Origin: Scatophagus argus
Lineage: Eukaryota > Chordata > Actinopteri > Scatophagidae
Reading direction: 5' to 3'
NCBI RefSeq assembly: GCF_020382885.2
Contig: NC_058511.1
Coordinates: forward strand, 2,008,501-2,072,500
DNA length: 64,000 bases
Below are positions 12,261 through 24,810 of this stretch, in pieces (the stretch's first letter is position 1; every line of letters begins with the position of its first letter). Under the pieces are notes generated by a model. That model was not told the origin of the DNA, did no database searches, and saw nothing but the letters and a program-made list of their open reading frames with translations. Made by a program: the position numbers and the translations under genes.

Positions 12261-15147
12261 ATGGGGGTGTTAGACCTTTTTCTCCAGTCCTCCAGTTCTG
12301 TCTCCCTGTTGGGGGCTCTGGTGGTCCTGCTGCTCATCTACCTCATCTCCTCCTCCTCCAACCACAGCTCAAAGGAAGACAGGAAGGAGCCCCCGGGACC
12401 CAGACCACTTCCCCTGCTGGGTAACCTGCTGCAGCTGGACCTCAAGAGGCCCTACAACACCTTACTGAAGGTGAGGGAGTGACTCGAATGAAATTACTTT
12501 TTTTTACAGCAATTTACTGTGTCATAATACTTAAAACACATTTAAGCAATAACTAAGACTATCGTTCTTAGCTTTCCAAGAAATATGGATCAGTGTTCAC
12601 CATTTATTTTGGACCCAAAAAAGTGGTGGTTCTGGCTGGATACAAGACAGTGAAGGAAGCACTTGTTAACAATGCAGATGAGTTTGGTGAAAGAGATCCG
12701 CTGTTATTAGCACAAGAAACTACCCAAGGCCATGGTAAGAAAAGAAAGACCAGAGCCATTCATTTTAACTTGCAGTCTACATACTGCAGTCTTCAGTCTT
12801 CGTATACTTTACAAAACATTTTTAACCTCAGGGGTTTTATGGTCCAATGGGGATTCGTGGAGGGAGATGAGACGTTTTTCTTTGACAAACCTGAGGGACT
12901 TTGGGATGGGCAAGAGGGTGTGTGAGGACAAAATCATTGAGGAATGTGGCTACCTCATGGAAGTGCTTAAGAAATTTAAAGGTAAGCATGTTTTCTTTTC
13001 TCAAACGTGATTAGATACCTTTGGGATGTTTTTCATGTGTTTTTTGATTGTGTTTTTTTCTCCCCTTTTTGAAGGACAAGCCTTCAATACGACTCAGCCA
13101 GTGAACTACGCAGTCTCTAATATTATCTGCTCCATTGTGTACGGCAGCAGATTTGAATATGATGACCCCAGGTTTACATCTATGGTAGACCAAACTAACA
13201 AGAGGGTTCAGCTTCTGGGCTCCCCATCGCTACAGGTTCCATTCACCAGCTTCGTCAAACTTTCACTGTGTCGACTTCAACCTTCATGTTATTTTAAACA
13301 CTGGTGAACACACAGTAGACGCAGTATTTATTTTCTGTGTGTTTGTTTTGCAGATGTACAACCTGTTCCCGTGGATCTACAAATGGGTTGGTGAGAAAAC
13401 AGAATTTAAAAAGCTCACCGCCTTCATTAAGGAGCAGAACTTGGACCTGTTCAGCCGGCTGAAAGAGACCTTCAACCCACAGATGTGCAGGGGGTTTGTG
13501 GACGCCTTTCTGGCCAGGAAGCAAAATCTGGAGGTTTGGAAGCTTATCTGCTATCAAATTAGTATCACTGTTTGTTTATTTATTTATCCTCTATTCAGCC
13601 AGTCTGCTCTTCCAGGGAGACCTGGTTAATTTGTTGTTAGTTGGGATTTAAAACATTTTTTTTTTACAGTGATTTGTTAATGTGTTTTGGTCATGATTTC
13701 CAAAATGCAAATTAGGCATGACTTTAGTATTAAATTTTAAAACAGTCACAAAGATTGATTTGATTAGATTTTTTCATTGAATTTTTGTGTTTAATATTTA
13801 CAGTGTATAAATTGTTGAGATGTTGTTGAACATTTAATTATTAAAAATGCTGCACAGACAGCAGGAGACGGATGTGTGCCTGTGAACTTCAACAAAGGAA
13901 AAAGAAAAAAATTAAACTAACTTTGCGGCCTTTCAAGAATACGTTTAAATTATAATAAAGTTCAACCCCTGCTGATGCATAAACACGGTGGTCCGATGAA
14001 GGTCGTCGTTCTTTTTCACTACCAACAGATTTAATATTTCTCTCGAGCTGTTAACGTCACACTACATCTCTGCCTGCAGGAATCTGGGATGGCTCACAGT
14101 CACTTCCACAATGACAACCTCATGGAAACAGTCATGAACCTGTTTGTTGCTGGCACTGATACAACAGCAGCTACACTCAGATGGGCACTTCTGCTTATGG
14201 CCAAGTATCCAGAAATACAGAGTAAGGAGCAGTAAACAACTCACATATGTAAACATGCAACACAAGCTATGTGCTCCACCAGCACAAAAGTCAACAAACG
14301 TTTGCCTGGGCACCATGCTAACAGTGTCCATAAAAGTAAATGAATGTCATACAGTCACAGAATGATGAGGTTACTCCCATTTCATCTCCCAGACCAGGTC
14401 CAGGAGGAGGTGAGCAGGGTGATAGGAAGTCGTCAGGTGCAGCTCGAGGACAGGAAGAACATGCCCTTCACAGACGCCGTCATCCATGAGACTCAGAGAC
14501 TGGCCAACATCGTCCCCATGGCGGTGCCTCACAGGACGAGCCGAGACGTCACCTTCCAGGGTCACTTCATCAAGAAGGTCAGACTGACATAAACACACCC
14601 AATACAGAGGATCCGACTGCACTTGAAGAATGAATTAGTCCAGTAATGGTCTGAGTGGTTTAGACACGGCTGCCCTGAAGCAGGTGGATCCCTCTCCTGT
14701 CAACAAAGTTTTTCACTGTGTGTGTTGTCTGCAGGGGACCACAGTGTATCCTCTCCTGACGTCCGTCCTGTATGATGACACTGAGTGGGAGAAGCCACGC
14801 AGCTTTCATCCCGCTCACTTCCTGGACAAAGACGGGAAGTTCGTCAAGCGAGACGCCTTCATGCCGTTTTCTGCAGGTTGGTGAACTTGGCCGTCGCTTC
14901 TTGTCGTTGACTTACTGACAGATGAGGTGAACATTTTCCTTTTGCTGTGCCTCTCACAGGTCGCAGGATTTGTCTTGGAGAGAGTCTGGCCAAGATGGAG
15001 CTCTTCATCTTCTTCACCACCCTCATGCAGCACTTTCTCTTCACTCCTCCACCTGGAGTTTCAGAGGACGACCTGGATCTGACTCCACGTGTGGGCTTCA
15101 CCCTCAACCCTTCACCTCACAGACTGTGTGCTGTTTCCTGTATGTGA
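12261..15147 (+). CDS. Cytochrome P450 2K-like (copy C), 9 exons, 506 aa
   Basis: This third CYP2K-like monooxygenase is head-to-head with copy B. Exons: 12261-12470, 12572-12734, 12832-12981, 13075-13235, 13354-13533, 14080-14221, 14393-14577, 14735-14876 and 14960-15147. All are GT-AG with an intact frame. It has an N-terminal anchor (residues about 15-35), hinge '[12 protein letters not shown]', helix I region '[13 protein letters not shown]', helix K 'HETQR' and heme loop '[11 protein letters not shown]' with Cys449. It ends in 'LCAVSCM', as does copy B. Introns are short and spacing is compact, typical of fish CYP2 genes. Complete and probably functional. The family is clear; the subfamily number and substrate are not. 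Confidence 0.93.
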
Positions 15148-16050
15148 GGAGGAGGAGGGCTTGAAACTGCTGCGTGGCCCAGGGTGGTGGATTCGTCTTC
15201 GCTGAAGGCAGCGAAATGGTGCTGAAAATGTCGAACACTTGTGATGTGTGTAAGAAAATATATTTCTTGTATGGACTTTTTTTCATGATTTACTTAGAAA
15301 ACCAAATAATGACAAAACATTCACTCTTCTGTATGTTCAAATGAATTATAAAGTGTGCTAAAATAATTTTTAAGATGTGCTTAAATTCTAATTAAAGGCA
15401 TGAATATGTGAGCCCGGGTTACGTTAACTCCAAGCTGTTCTGGTTTTTCTGAGTTGTTTCAGTTGAGTTTGAGCACAGTGTGTTTCACCTTGATAAAATT
15501 GATTTGTTGCTTATTTATGTATTTTTTGGAAAATTCACTCCTTGCTGGTGGCATCTGCATACAACCTACAGTCTTCCCACAGACCTGCTGAAAAGTACAG
15601 CCCATCTCTTGGCATTTTCATATAGGAGATTAATCAACAGAACTCACTCTATCCCTCTCAAAAATATAACCAATTAAAAATAATTAGCACCAGATCAGCT
15701 AACCTTCAAAAAGCAACAGGCACAGTTTTTGGAAGGATAAAGGATGCCCCTTTATGTGTCAGTGGTTGTACTTTTAAGGTCAGATTTGGACAAGCTGTTA
15801 ACTGATCCTGAGAAATATTATCCAGAGATCCAGAGATCCAGAGAGCACTTTGTTGGAATAACCTGGTGTAGCCAGGACGCCAGGAACCAGCCAACAAAGT
15901 GTGTTGACCAGACTCAGTTCAAGGAATGTTTGGAAAAGAACTGCATGTGAAGGACGCTGATAACAGACTTTCAACATCCTCCATATTGAGTACAGCACAT
16001 ATTTAACACATTTAATGATAAACATTTTTTCTTTAGCATTTAAGGAGGTT
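15148..16050. other. CYP copy C 3' region and intergenic DNA
   Basis: The stretch after the stop is AT-rich and has a variant polyadenylation signal (attaaa) near 15393. The small open frames around 15706-16025 look like chance frames: no splice-site support, repeated 'atccagag' triplication near 15824-15842, and no recognisable domain. Confidence 0.4.
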
Positions 16051-16089
16051 TTATTATGAAGACATCACTGTGAAATCTGGACTGCTAAG

Positions 16090-16790
16090 TCACTTTTGTT
16101 CTTGGTGTGGTAGGTGTGGTAGACTCCAGGTAGTAGGAGTTAGCCACACCTATTTCCTAATGGCTGGGCAAGGCTATAAAGGCCACCCCCAGTCTGCTGA
16201 GTCCTCCTCTCTGCTGCCTGGTGAGCCTGGGTGATCTTTTGTTTGCCACATTTGTTTTGTTTGGTTGTTTTTAGTGCCTTGTTTGAAATGCTATTTTAGT
16301 TAGCAGGGTACTCTGTTTATTTAGGTGTGCTGTGTTGTATATTTTGTGATTTATTACTTGCTGTTTTCCCTTAAGATTGGTCTTTTGTTGAACTCATGTG
16401 CAGATTTGTCTTTCTTTGTGTATTGTGCTGTAGGGTGTCGCTGCAGGCAGTTTGGTGGTGGGGATTTTCACCTGCGCCCCCTATTAGGGAACGGATGGTA
16501 ATTTGTGCACACCCTTCACTTTTTGCTTTTCTCCCTTTATGGTTAATTTGCTGTGTGAGTGTGTGTGGGTGTGTAGGGCACGGAGGGCTGGTGTGGTGCC
16601 CCACCCCATGTGAAATACTCCTGCTGCGGCCTCTGGCCCCTGCTGCCAATCCCTCAGCATTCTGTTGGTTTGTTTTTGTATATATGTATATTTTAAATGT
16701 CATTTTACAGTAAGGTTCTAATTTTTTTTTTTTAGATTTGTTGATTAATAAAATTGTAAATCTTGGGAGGGAAATCCTTGTCTCGTGGCC
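16090..16790 (+). mobile_element. Possible solo LTR
   Basis: A TATA box (16175-16180) and a polyadenylation signal (16747-16752) lie about 570 bp apart in a stretch with no gene, the order expected in a retroelement LTR (U3, R, U5). I could not define matching TG...CA ends or a target duplication, so the boundaries are approximate and the call is weak. An alternative is a non-coding transcription unit. Confidence 0.25.
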
Positions 16791-17600
16791 CTCACTGTAT
16801 CAGGAGAACCTGCATGTATTCTTTGATGTGGGCTGATTGGGCTGAGGTCAGTGTAATATCTGGGCCCAGTCGCCACTCCTGGTCACATTGTCATCTGCTG
16901 AACAGCTTAACCACAAAGCGTGTGGCTTCTCCTGGTTCAGTTAAAGCAAAAGACGTAAGCAGCGTGGGATCATGGGAGCTTTTTGTCTCCACTGTTAAAC
17001 AACCGGCTTTACAGATGAAACTCTGACGTGACTCAGGCAGAAACTTTAAAGGACGAGAGAAACCTTTTAGTTTCCTTCATGTTACATTCAGTCCAGTTCA
17101 CAAACTACCTTCCTCACTCTCTGACTCTCCTGGAAGTTACATCGACTGGTGGCCAAAGGATTCACAAACAGGAAGTGAATATGCTGATTGTGAAGCTTTC
17201 TCTCACGTGAATTGATAGTCTGGATTTTGCTGGATAGTTTTGCTGATAAATCCAGATGAATTAGTATTCCCGGATCAGTGAGCCACTGACGAACATTTGC
17301 TGCTTCCAGGCTTCTTCTAACATCTCAATTAAACCAAATCTAAAAGTGAGGAGGTGGAAACTTCAGAAAGCGTATGAATCTGACAGTGAAACAGCTCAGC
17401 TGGTTTTTCTCCTGTGATTGTGCCACATATTACTCACAGGCTGCTGACTTGGCTTTTGCACATCTGGAACAAAAGGTAAAATTTCAGAGATTAGTCATCA
17501 AATATGATCATTTTGTACACACTCAGTCCATGTTTGGCAAGCCCCGCTCACATTAATCCTGGTCTCTGTGAGCTCCCAGTCAGACTCAGCTAACACAGCA
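16790..17600. other. Intergenic, no gene seen
   Basis: No exon with splice support or recognisable protein motif was found. Open frames here are short and isolated. Confidence 0.4.
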
Positions 17601-17607
17601 CAAATGT

Positions 17608-18296
17608 CCTACTGCACAGAGGACAATGTATTTTAAAGGGCAGCACATGCATACATCAGTAATCCTTTAAAAAGGCGTGTAAAGTGTTTTAGAGTCACTA
17701 AGATGTCCAAGACAATTTGTAGAGGCCGCCTTGTGGGAAGTTTGGGCACTTCATCTCAAGCTATAAGCTCATCCACATCAGTTCGGCTGGTGATGTGCTC
17801 ATTTACAGCAGCAGGTGGCAGTAAATACCCTGAACCCGATATCACCACGCTGTGTCAGGAAGCCTGTTGTGCCCTCTAGTGGTGACAGTGAGACATTAGC
17901 AGCAGATGTGTGTGAACTGTGGTACCCCACAGAAAATCAAAGAACCACATTTTCAGACTTTACAAGCCCTGATATGAAGTCTTGTCTTTCACCTTCCAGG
18001 CTGAACCACAGCTTCCTCTTCTGCTGCTGTATTTTTACACAAATAACTCTTCTCCACTCTTACTCCTCATCTGCTCATCCCAGAACTTCTCCATCCTGCT
18101 CCACACTCACAGCACATTTCTTACTTACTGTTGTTGTTACGGTGGCTTCTCAGTCTGACAAGTTTTGGCAGTTCAAGTTCAGGAAATGAAGGAAATGAAG
18201 GAAATTAACAGCCGATGTTCTCCGCGTGCTGAAGTCAGTGTTTCATAAAAGAAAAAGTAACAATGAGGAAGTAACACATTTCTCATCACAGGAAGT
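17608..18296 (+). promoter_or_regulatory. Upstream module of IgSF receptor D (right arm of inverted repeat)
   Basis: The stretch includes sequence shared with the inverted arm at 430-1175 and, from 17775, with the upstream region of receptor E. Near its end are two GGAAGT cores, 18265-18272 (GAGGAAGT) and 18290-18296 (AGGAAGT), 135 and about 105 bases before the start codon. They match ETS/PU.1-type sites. No TATA box is evident, which is usual for leukocyte receptor promoters. Regulatory function is inferred from conservation among the copies. Confidence 0.6.
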
Positions 18297-18400
18297 AGTT
18301 CATTTACATGTTAGCTTTTCAGCCACTGAACTGACCGTTAATAGCTGAGAAGGGACAGAAAACGAGACAGAGAAGAACGACAGCTGACGTCTGGATTAAA

Positions 18401-19748
18401 ATGTCTTTAATTCTGATGCTGCTGCTTCAGTTTCCGGGTAAGCGTGACCACATGCAGAAACACCAACATTACAGAACTGCAGCCAAGGCTGAGCTTTGTT
18501 TTTAACATGTTGAGTCTCACTGATGGAGTTTAACTAAGTACATTTACTCAGGTACTGTTCTTAAGTACATGTTTGAGGTGCTAACTTGCACATTACTTTG
18601 AGTATTTCCATGTTCTGCTACTTCATTCTTGCACTGCACTGCTCATTTGATAACTTTAGTTACTTTACAGATTGCTGTGTCAGAGCCGAGTAGTAAAAGC
18701 AGGCAAATAATCAGCTGACCCTCAGTACACAGTACACAGGCTACATGTGAATGTATGTCAAATTTTACCTGTAATTTTGATGCCTAAGTACAGTATTTCA
18801 CCATGAAATTACTAAAGTAATTAAACTAAAATTTTAAGTGCTCTTAATATCAGAGAATTAAATTCTGTTAGTCAAGTAGACTTCGAATGGGCGACTTGAC
18901 CAAAGTAATTTTTTTGAGGATGAGACACATTTTCAGACTTAAACTGTATCTTAAACTATTCTCACACTGTCAGTCAGGATTAAAGACATGTTCATATTCC
19001 ATTTTATTTTCCTCTCTCATCCTATCGACAGCAGTGACTGGACAGTATTACAGCAGCTTTGTTGTTGGAGATGGAGAAGAAGTGACTTTGCCTTGTGACA
19101 ACAGGAGAGCTGATCTGCACAGATGTGATGAGATTGACTGGCTCTTCATTGATCTTGAAAACAGAGCAACAGTTTTGCTGGTTAAGCGAGGACAGATTGG
19201 TGAACAGGCCAAAACCAAATCAGACAGACTGAGTGTCACAAACAGCTGTTCTCTGGTTATAAAGAAGGTCTCAGCTGAGGATGCTGGTCGTTACACCTGC
19301 AGACAGTCAGGACATCAAGATGTTAATGTTGATCTGTCTGTGGTCACCAGTGAGTATTTACATCATAAAGTTTTCAGCTCAGACTGTGAAACATTACAAT
19401 AATTCTGATTACTGTGATGAAGTTCATTTTGCTCTTGTTGTCTTTCTCTCACAATGTCTCCATCTTCACCAGTGACTGAACGTGAGGACGCTGATGAGGT
19501 GACATTAAGCTGCTCTGTGGTGACATATGAGCGATGTGGACACACAGTGAAGTGGCTGAATGAGGGTGAAGAAGTGAATGAAGGTGAAGATGACATGAAG
19601 ACATCAGGGTCTGACTGCTCAGTGACTGTGACACTTCGTTCCTCTTTTGTCAAGCAAAAGTCAAAGTATCGCGAGCAGTTCAGGTGTGAAGTGACTGATG
19701 AATACACTGACACAGTGCAGCAGTTCACCTTCAGGCATCAGTCCTCAG
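18401..19748 (+). CDS. IgSF receptor D: signal peptide and two Ig domains, no membrane exon
   Basis: Exons: 18401-18437 (most of a signal peptide), 19032-19349 (V-like domain) and 19473-19748 (second Ig domain). Frames are open and all junctions are phase 1. Domain 1 has the canonical pair ('LPC', 'YTC') plus an extra pair ('HRCDEIDW', 'NSCSLV'); domain 2 repeats this ('LSC', 'RCGH', 'DCSV', 'FRC'). No stalk, transmembrane or tail exon follows before the upstream module of receptor E begins near 19930. Read-through past 19748 would add 26 codons ending in a hydrophobic stretch and a stop at 19828, giving a protein of about 236 aa. D is therefore a truncated duplicate, a secreted form, or an alternative 5' end spliced to E. 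The family looks like teleost NITR/DICP-type immune receptors but I cannot name it. Confidence 0.7.
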
Positions 19749-19929
19749 GTGAGAAACCAGGTGAGGAGCTGTTCATGGTCACATTACAGATTATACCTGT
19801 GTCTTTCCACTTAGTTTTGTTATTTTAGAACCACCTAAAATGACACAAACCATCTTTGAGAAAAATTTATTTGACGTGTTCTTTGATCAGCTAAACGTTC
19901 AGCCCAACATCAGCTCTTCTTAGGCAGCC

Positions 19930-20467
19930 GTTCATCCACATCAGTTCAGCTGGTGATGTGCTCATTTACAGCAGCAGGTGTCAGTAAATACCCTGCACCC
20001 GACCACGCCGGGTATGCAGTCTGTTCAGAGTGTCACCCGTCTGTTGTGCCCTCTAGTGGTGACAGTGAGACATTAGCAGCAGATGTGTGTGTGAACTGTG
20101 GTACCCCACAGAAAATCAAAGAACCACATTTTCAGACTTTACAAGCCCTGATATGAAGTCTTGTCTTCCACCTTCCAGGCTGAACCACAGCTTCCTCTTC
20201 TGCTGCTGTATTTTTACACAAATAACTCTTCTCCACTCTTACTCCTCATCTGCTCATCCCAGAACTTCTCCATCCTGCTCCACACTCACAGCACATTTCT
20301 TACTTACTGTTGTTGTTACGGTGGCTTCTCAGTCTGACAAGTTTTGGCAGTTCAAGTTCAGGAAATGAAGGAAATTAACAGTCGATGTGCTCTGCGTGCT
20401 GAAGTCAGAGTTTCATAAAAGAAAAAGTCTCAATGAGGAAGTAACACATTTCTCATCACAGGAAGTA
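19930..20467 (+). promoter_or_regulatory. Upstream module of IgSF receptor E
   Basis: This is a direct repeat of 17775-18296, about 95% identical by eye, with the twin GGAAGT sites at 20435-20442 and 20460-20466 ahead of the start at 20571. The repetition shows that the 5' part of the gene was duplicated in tandem together with its promoter. Confidence 0.6.
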
Positions 20468-20570
20468 GTTCATTTACATGTTAGCTTTTCAGCCACTGAA
20501 CTAACCGTTAATAGCTGAGAAGGGACAGAAAACGAGACAGAGAAGAACGACAGCTGACGTCTGGATTAAA

Positions 20571-23500
20571 ATGTCTTTAATTCTGATGCTGCTGCTTCAG
20601 TTTCTGGGTAAGCGTGACAACATGCAGAAACACCAACATTACAAAACTACAGCCAAGACTGACATGTGAATGTATGTAGAATTTTACCTGTAATTTTGAT
20701 GCCATGAAATCACTTTAAATTCTTAAGTGCTCTTAATATCAGAGAATTTCATTCTGTTAGTCAAGTACATTTCATGTGGGTAACTTTTACTTTTGCCAAA
20801 GTAATATTTTTGAAAGTAAAGGATGAGACACATTTTCAGACTGTATCTTAAACTGTTGTCACACTATCAGTCAGCATTAAAGTCATATTTCAGCTCATTT
20901 TTGTCTCTCATCCTATCAACAGCAGTGACTGGACAGCGTAGCCCCCACTTTGTTGTCGGAGATGGAGAAGAAGTGACTTTGCCTTGTGACAACAGGAGAG
21001 CTGATCTGCACAGATGTGATGAGATTGACTGGATCTTCGCTGATCATGGAAACAGAGCAGCAGTTTTGCTGGTTGAGCGAGGACAGATTGGTGAACAGGC
21101 CAGAACCAAATCAGACAGACTGAGTGTCACAAAGAACTGTTCTCTGGTTATAAAGAAGGTCTCAGCTGAGGATGTTGGTCGTTACACCTGCAGACAGTCA
21201 GGACATCAAGATTTTCATGTTGATCTGTCTGTGGTCACCAGTGAGTATTTACATCATAAAGTTTTCAGCTCAGACTGTGAAACATTACAATAATTCTGAT
21301 TACTGTGATGAAGTTCATTTTGCTCTTGTTGTCTTTCTCTCACAATGTCTCCATCTTCACCAGTGACTGAACGTGAGGACGCTGATGAGGTGACATTAAG
21401 CTGCTCTGTGGTGACATATGGACCATGTGGACACACAGTGAAGTGGCTGAATGAGGGTAAAGAAGTGAATGAAGGTGAAGATGACATGAAGACATCAGGG
21501 TCTGACTGCTCAGTGACTGTGACACTTCGTTCCTCTTTTGTCAAGCAAAAGTCAAAGTATCGCGAGCAGTTCAGGTGTGAAGTGACTGATCGTGTGACTC
21601 AAACAGTGCAGCAGTTCACCTTCAGGCATCAGTCCTCAGGTAAACGAGCTCTTTACAGTCACCTGTGTCTCATGCCTTTTCATTTAGTTCCTGCAGATAG
21701 TGAATCATTGCTTTTTTCACTGTTGTTTTGTTATTTTAATGTCCAGATGAGGAAACAACAACAACAACAACATTAACAACAAGAACAAATGAGAATTCAA
21801 AAGATCCTGAGCCTGGTGTGTGTTTCAGTGTTTCCCTCAGCTTTTGAAGCTAAAAGCATGAATGTCAGACCCACATTTGGCTGAGATATTCTCTTATGAG
21901 TTAATTCTCCAAAACAGAAAATTTGAACAGTTTTAATGTTTTCATTTGTGCTTCAGCTTTGTGGGTGTACATCGTCGCTGCGATGGGTTTTGCTGTACTT
22001 GTGATGATCATCGTGCTGGTCATCAGATGTAGGAGACCAAAAGGTGAGAACATTCAGAAATTAAACCTTTAACAACAAGAAGTTTTGAAATGTTGGATTT
22101 TAGCTGTGGAAGCTAAAGTGGACTCTGACTTTTGTCTTTTCAGGCAACAAAACACAGCAGGACGACAGCACTGTGAGTTTTCAACAGACTGATCAAATGT
22201 GGCTGGTACACTTTTGACTTTACAGAGCGGCGGAGGTGCTGCTGCTAGTTGGTTCTGCTCCGTTAACAGTCATGATATACACAACATGTAATTCCTTCTG
22301 TAAAAGTACAAATTCTGTTGTTTATTTATGGAAATGTGAACTGTGATTGTGCAGGGACGGAGCTTAAACCCTGCGGCGCGTCAGCCTGTTCCAGAAAGCA
22401 GGCAGGACACGGTGAGATGACCCTCTACAGCCATCAGAGTGGCACACTGTGATGTGTGTTTGCTCTCTAAAATGTACCAGTGACTCTTGAGTTTAATTTT
22501 CTGCTACAAGAGAGAAAAAAAGGGGAAGGATGGTGATGCAGCTGGATTACAACAGAGCAGAACAGAAGGAGGCAGGAAGTCCTCAGTGGGAGGATGTGCA
22601 GAGAGCCTGCATGAGTCAAAACCAGGGCTACAGAAAGGGAGAATATAGAAGTGTTATGAGTGAGTGAGTATGCTGTAAGTCCACTGATTACTGAACAGTC
22701 ACTGGGTCATCTTGTCTGTGTAGGCTGATCCTGAAGATGGTGTTTCCTATGCCTCCATCACCTACACCAAGAAGACCAGCAAGGCGCAGGTAAGCCGTCT
22801 GACTGGTTGTACTGGTGATGCTATACCAAATGTTGCGTAAAGAGTCACAATTCTACCCTGAAAGCCAATTTATTTTTTTGGTCTATACCAACCCCAAATG
22901 TAAAATGTTGGGACATTGAGTCAAACAAATAAAATCAGAATGCAGTCATTTGCGTAACGACTGAGCCTTTCATACACATTAATAATTCTTTCACCTGTTT
23001 AACTGAGGAATGTGGAAAACGGGTGTTTTTTGAGCAATCCACAACTTCCCGTGTTGCTGAAGCCAGAATAAACACATGCGTACAAAAATCAGTGAAGACC
23101 ACCCACAGAAACACGTCAGCTGTAATCACGTACTGGAAACAGAATCAGCTTTATTGACAGTATATATATTTTTACACACACACACTGAATTCGTCTTCTG
23201 CATTTGACCCATCCTTAGTTGAACACACACATGCAACACCCAGCAAATTACATGCAGTGAAACACACACAGGAGCAGTGGGCCTGGGGAGCATATTGGGG
23301 GGTTAAGTGCCTTGCTCAAGAGCACATCAGCCGGCTAATGGAGGGGGGAAGCATTTTTCACATTAATCACTCCATCCATCCATCTTCTTCCGCTTCATCC
23401 GGGACCGGGTCGCGGGGGCAGCAGCTTGAGCAGGGATGCCCAGACTTCCCTCTCCCCAGACCCCAAGGCGTTCCCAGGCCAGCCGAGTGACATAGTCCCT

Positions 23501-24313
23501 CCAGCGTGTCCTGGGTCTTCCTCGGGGCCTCCTCCAGGTGGGGCATGCCCGGAAGAGGCGTCCAGGGGGCATCCGAAACAAATGCCCGAGCCACCTCAAC
23601 TGGCTCCTCTTGATGTGGAGGAGCAGCGGCTCTACTCCGAGCTCCTCCCGGGTGACAGAGCTCCTCAACCTATCCCTAAGGGGGCTTCCTGCCACCCTGT
23701 GAAGACAGCTCATTTCAGCTGCTTGTATCCGAGATCTCGTCCTTTCGGTCATGACCCAAAGTTCATGAAGCTGTTAGAGCAGAGGGTAGGAACGTAGATT
23801 GACTTAATCTCTCCACCACACCCAAATTTTTCCTGCCCGTCCGGTGGGGGAATCGAACCAGTGACCCTCCGATCACAAGCCGCTTCTCCAACCTCTGGGC
23901 CACGACTGCCCCCAAAAAGAAAAGAGAGGTTAATGTGGTGGAGGAACCTGTTTGGTCTACTGCCTCCAGCTGGACTTTCAGTGGACAGAAACCCTTCAGT
24001 TTGCAGCAAAACTTTAACTGTGAAACATTTGCAGGAACACTTTGAGGGAAAACTGTCTGTTTCTTGACTTAACCCAAAGAGATTTGTCGATTAACTGGAC
24101 AAAACCAGGTCCTCGTGTATGTCAGGTTATGTTGTGTCATGTGTATTTAATGTACTACGTGGGCTGTTTCCGTCTTCCCAGGTTCAGGTTAAAAACGATT
24201 ATGATGAAGGTGATATGGTGACCTACAGCACTGTGAAAGCTTCCTCACCGTCTGCTGGGGCCTCTGATGATTCCAGCAACCTCTACGCCTCCATCAACAA
24301 ACCAAACCAATAA
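20571..24313 (+). CDS. IgSF inhibitory-type receptor E, two Ig domains, ITIM tail, 356 aa
   Basis: Nine exons: 20571-20607, 20923-21240, 21364-21639, 21747-21815, 21957-22043, 22144-22172, 22355-22411, 22724-22789 and 24182-24313. All are GT-AG with an open frame. The product has a signal peptide (1 to about 17), a V-like domain (to about 118), a second Ig domain (to about 211), a Thr-rich stalk, a transmembrane helix (about 236-258) and a cytoplasmic tail. Tail tyrosines lie in 'VSYASI' (Y300) and 'MVTYSTV' (Y328), both fitting the ITIM consensus [SIVL]xYxx[IVL], and in 'NLYASI' (Y348), which misses the -2 position. ITIMs recruit SH2 phosphatases, so an inhibitory leukocyte receptor is likely. 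Both Ig domains have an extra cysteine pair. Intron 8 contains SINE and LINE debris. The ligand is unknown and family membership is inferred. Confidence 0.85.
23147..23350. repeat. Dispersed SINE-like repeat (copy 2), in receptor E intron 8
   Basis: The segment matches 9340-9467: 'gaacacacacatgcaacacc', then 'cagtgaaacacacacaggag', then 'aagtgccttgctcaagagca'. It lies in the last intron of receptor E, directly 5' of a LINE 3' fragment. Confidence 0.6.
23363..23910 (-). mobile_element. LINE 3' fragment (C-terminal polyprotein)
   Basis: The minus frame 23363-23752 encodes the well-known C-terminal block of a fish non-LTR polyprotein: 'QAAEMSCLHRVAGSPLRDR', 'EELGVEPLLLHIKRSQLRW' and 'RGRPRTRWRDYVTRLAWERL'. 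Only this end is present. It is consistent with 5'-truncated insertion into receptor E intron 8. Confidence 0.75.
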
Positions 24314-24810
24314 GAGACCACAGGTCCACAACACAAACAACGTTCCCCTCTTGCTTCACCATGTTTACAACTGGAGGACTCTCTGCTCCTATTGGCTAAC
24401 GTCTCAGTACACGTCATTTCAGAGGAAGTACAAAAATAAACTCTGATATGCTTGCTTTTCTGTCAGGACTTCAAGACTTATTGATGCTATTCATCAGGCT
24501 GATATCATGTAGTCTGATCCTGGCAAAGCTCATTTTTTGACTTAAAATGACTGGACGAGCTTTGTCGTCATGGTTACAGTTATATGTGGTTGGGACGAGA
24601 GGGACGATCGCAGTCATGCTTTCAATAAAAGAGGAAGGAAGCCGCTGACTGCTTGAAAAGTGACTACTTCTTGGTCATAAATATTCTTCTGATCATTTCC
24701 AGGAAGTCCTGTTGTATAAATATTCTTTGCCCGGAAGGGGGCATATTAAGTTAACTAGTTACAGTGATAACCCAACATGTCACATCTGGTTGCTGTGCTT
24801 AATTAAAACA
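24314..24810. other. Receptor E 3' untranslated region and flank
   Basis: The stretch contains polyadenylation signals (aataaa) at 24435-24440 and near 24625. No further exon was seen. Confidence 0.5.

Noticed and set aside
19473..19748. Assigning receptors D-G firmly to NITR, DICP or CD300-like families
   Set aside because: Overall plan (two Ig domains, ITIM tail) fits several teleost families, but I cannot verify diagnostic motifs without a search, so no family name is given.
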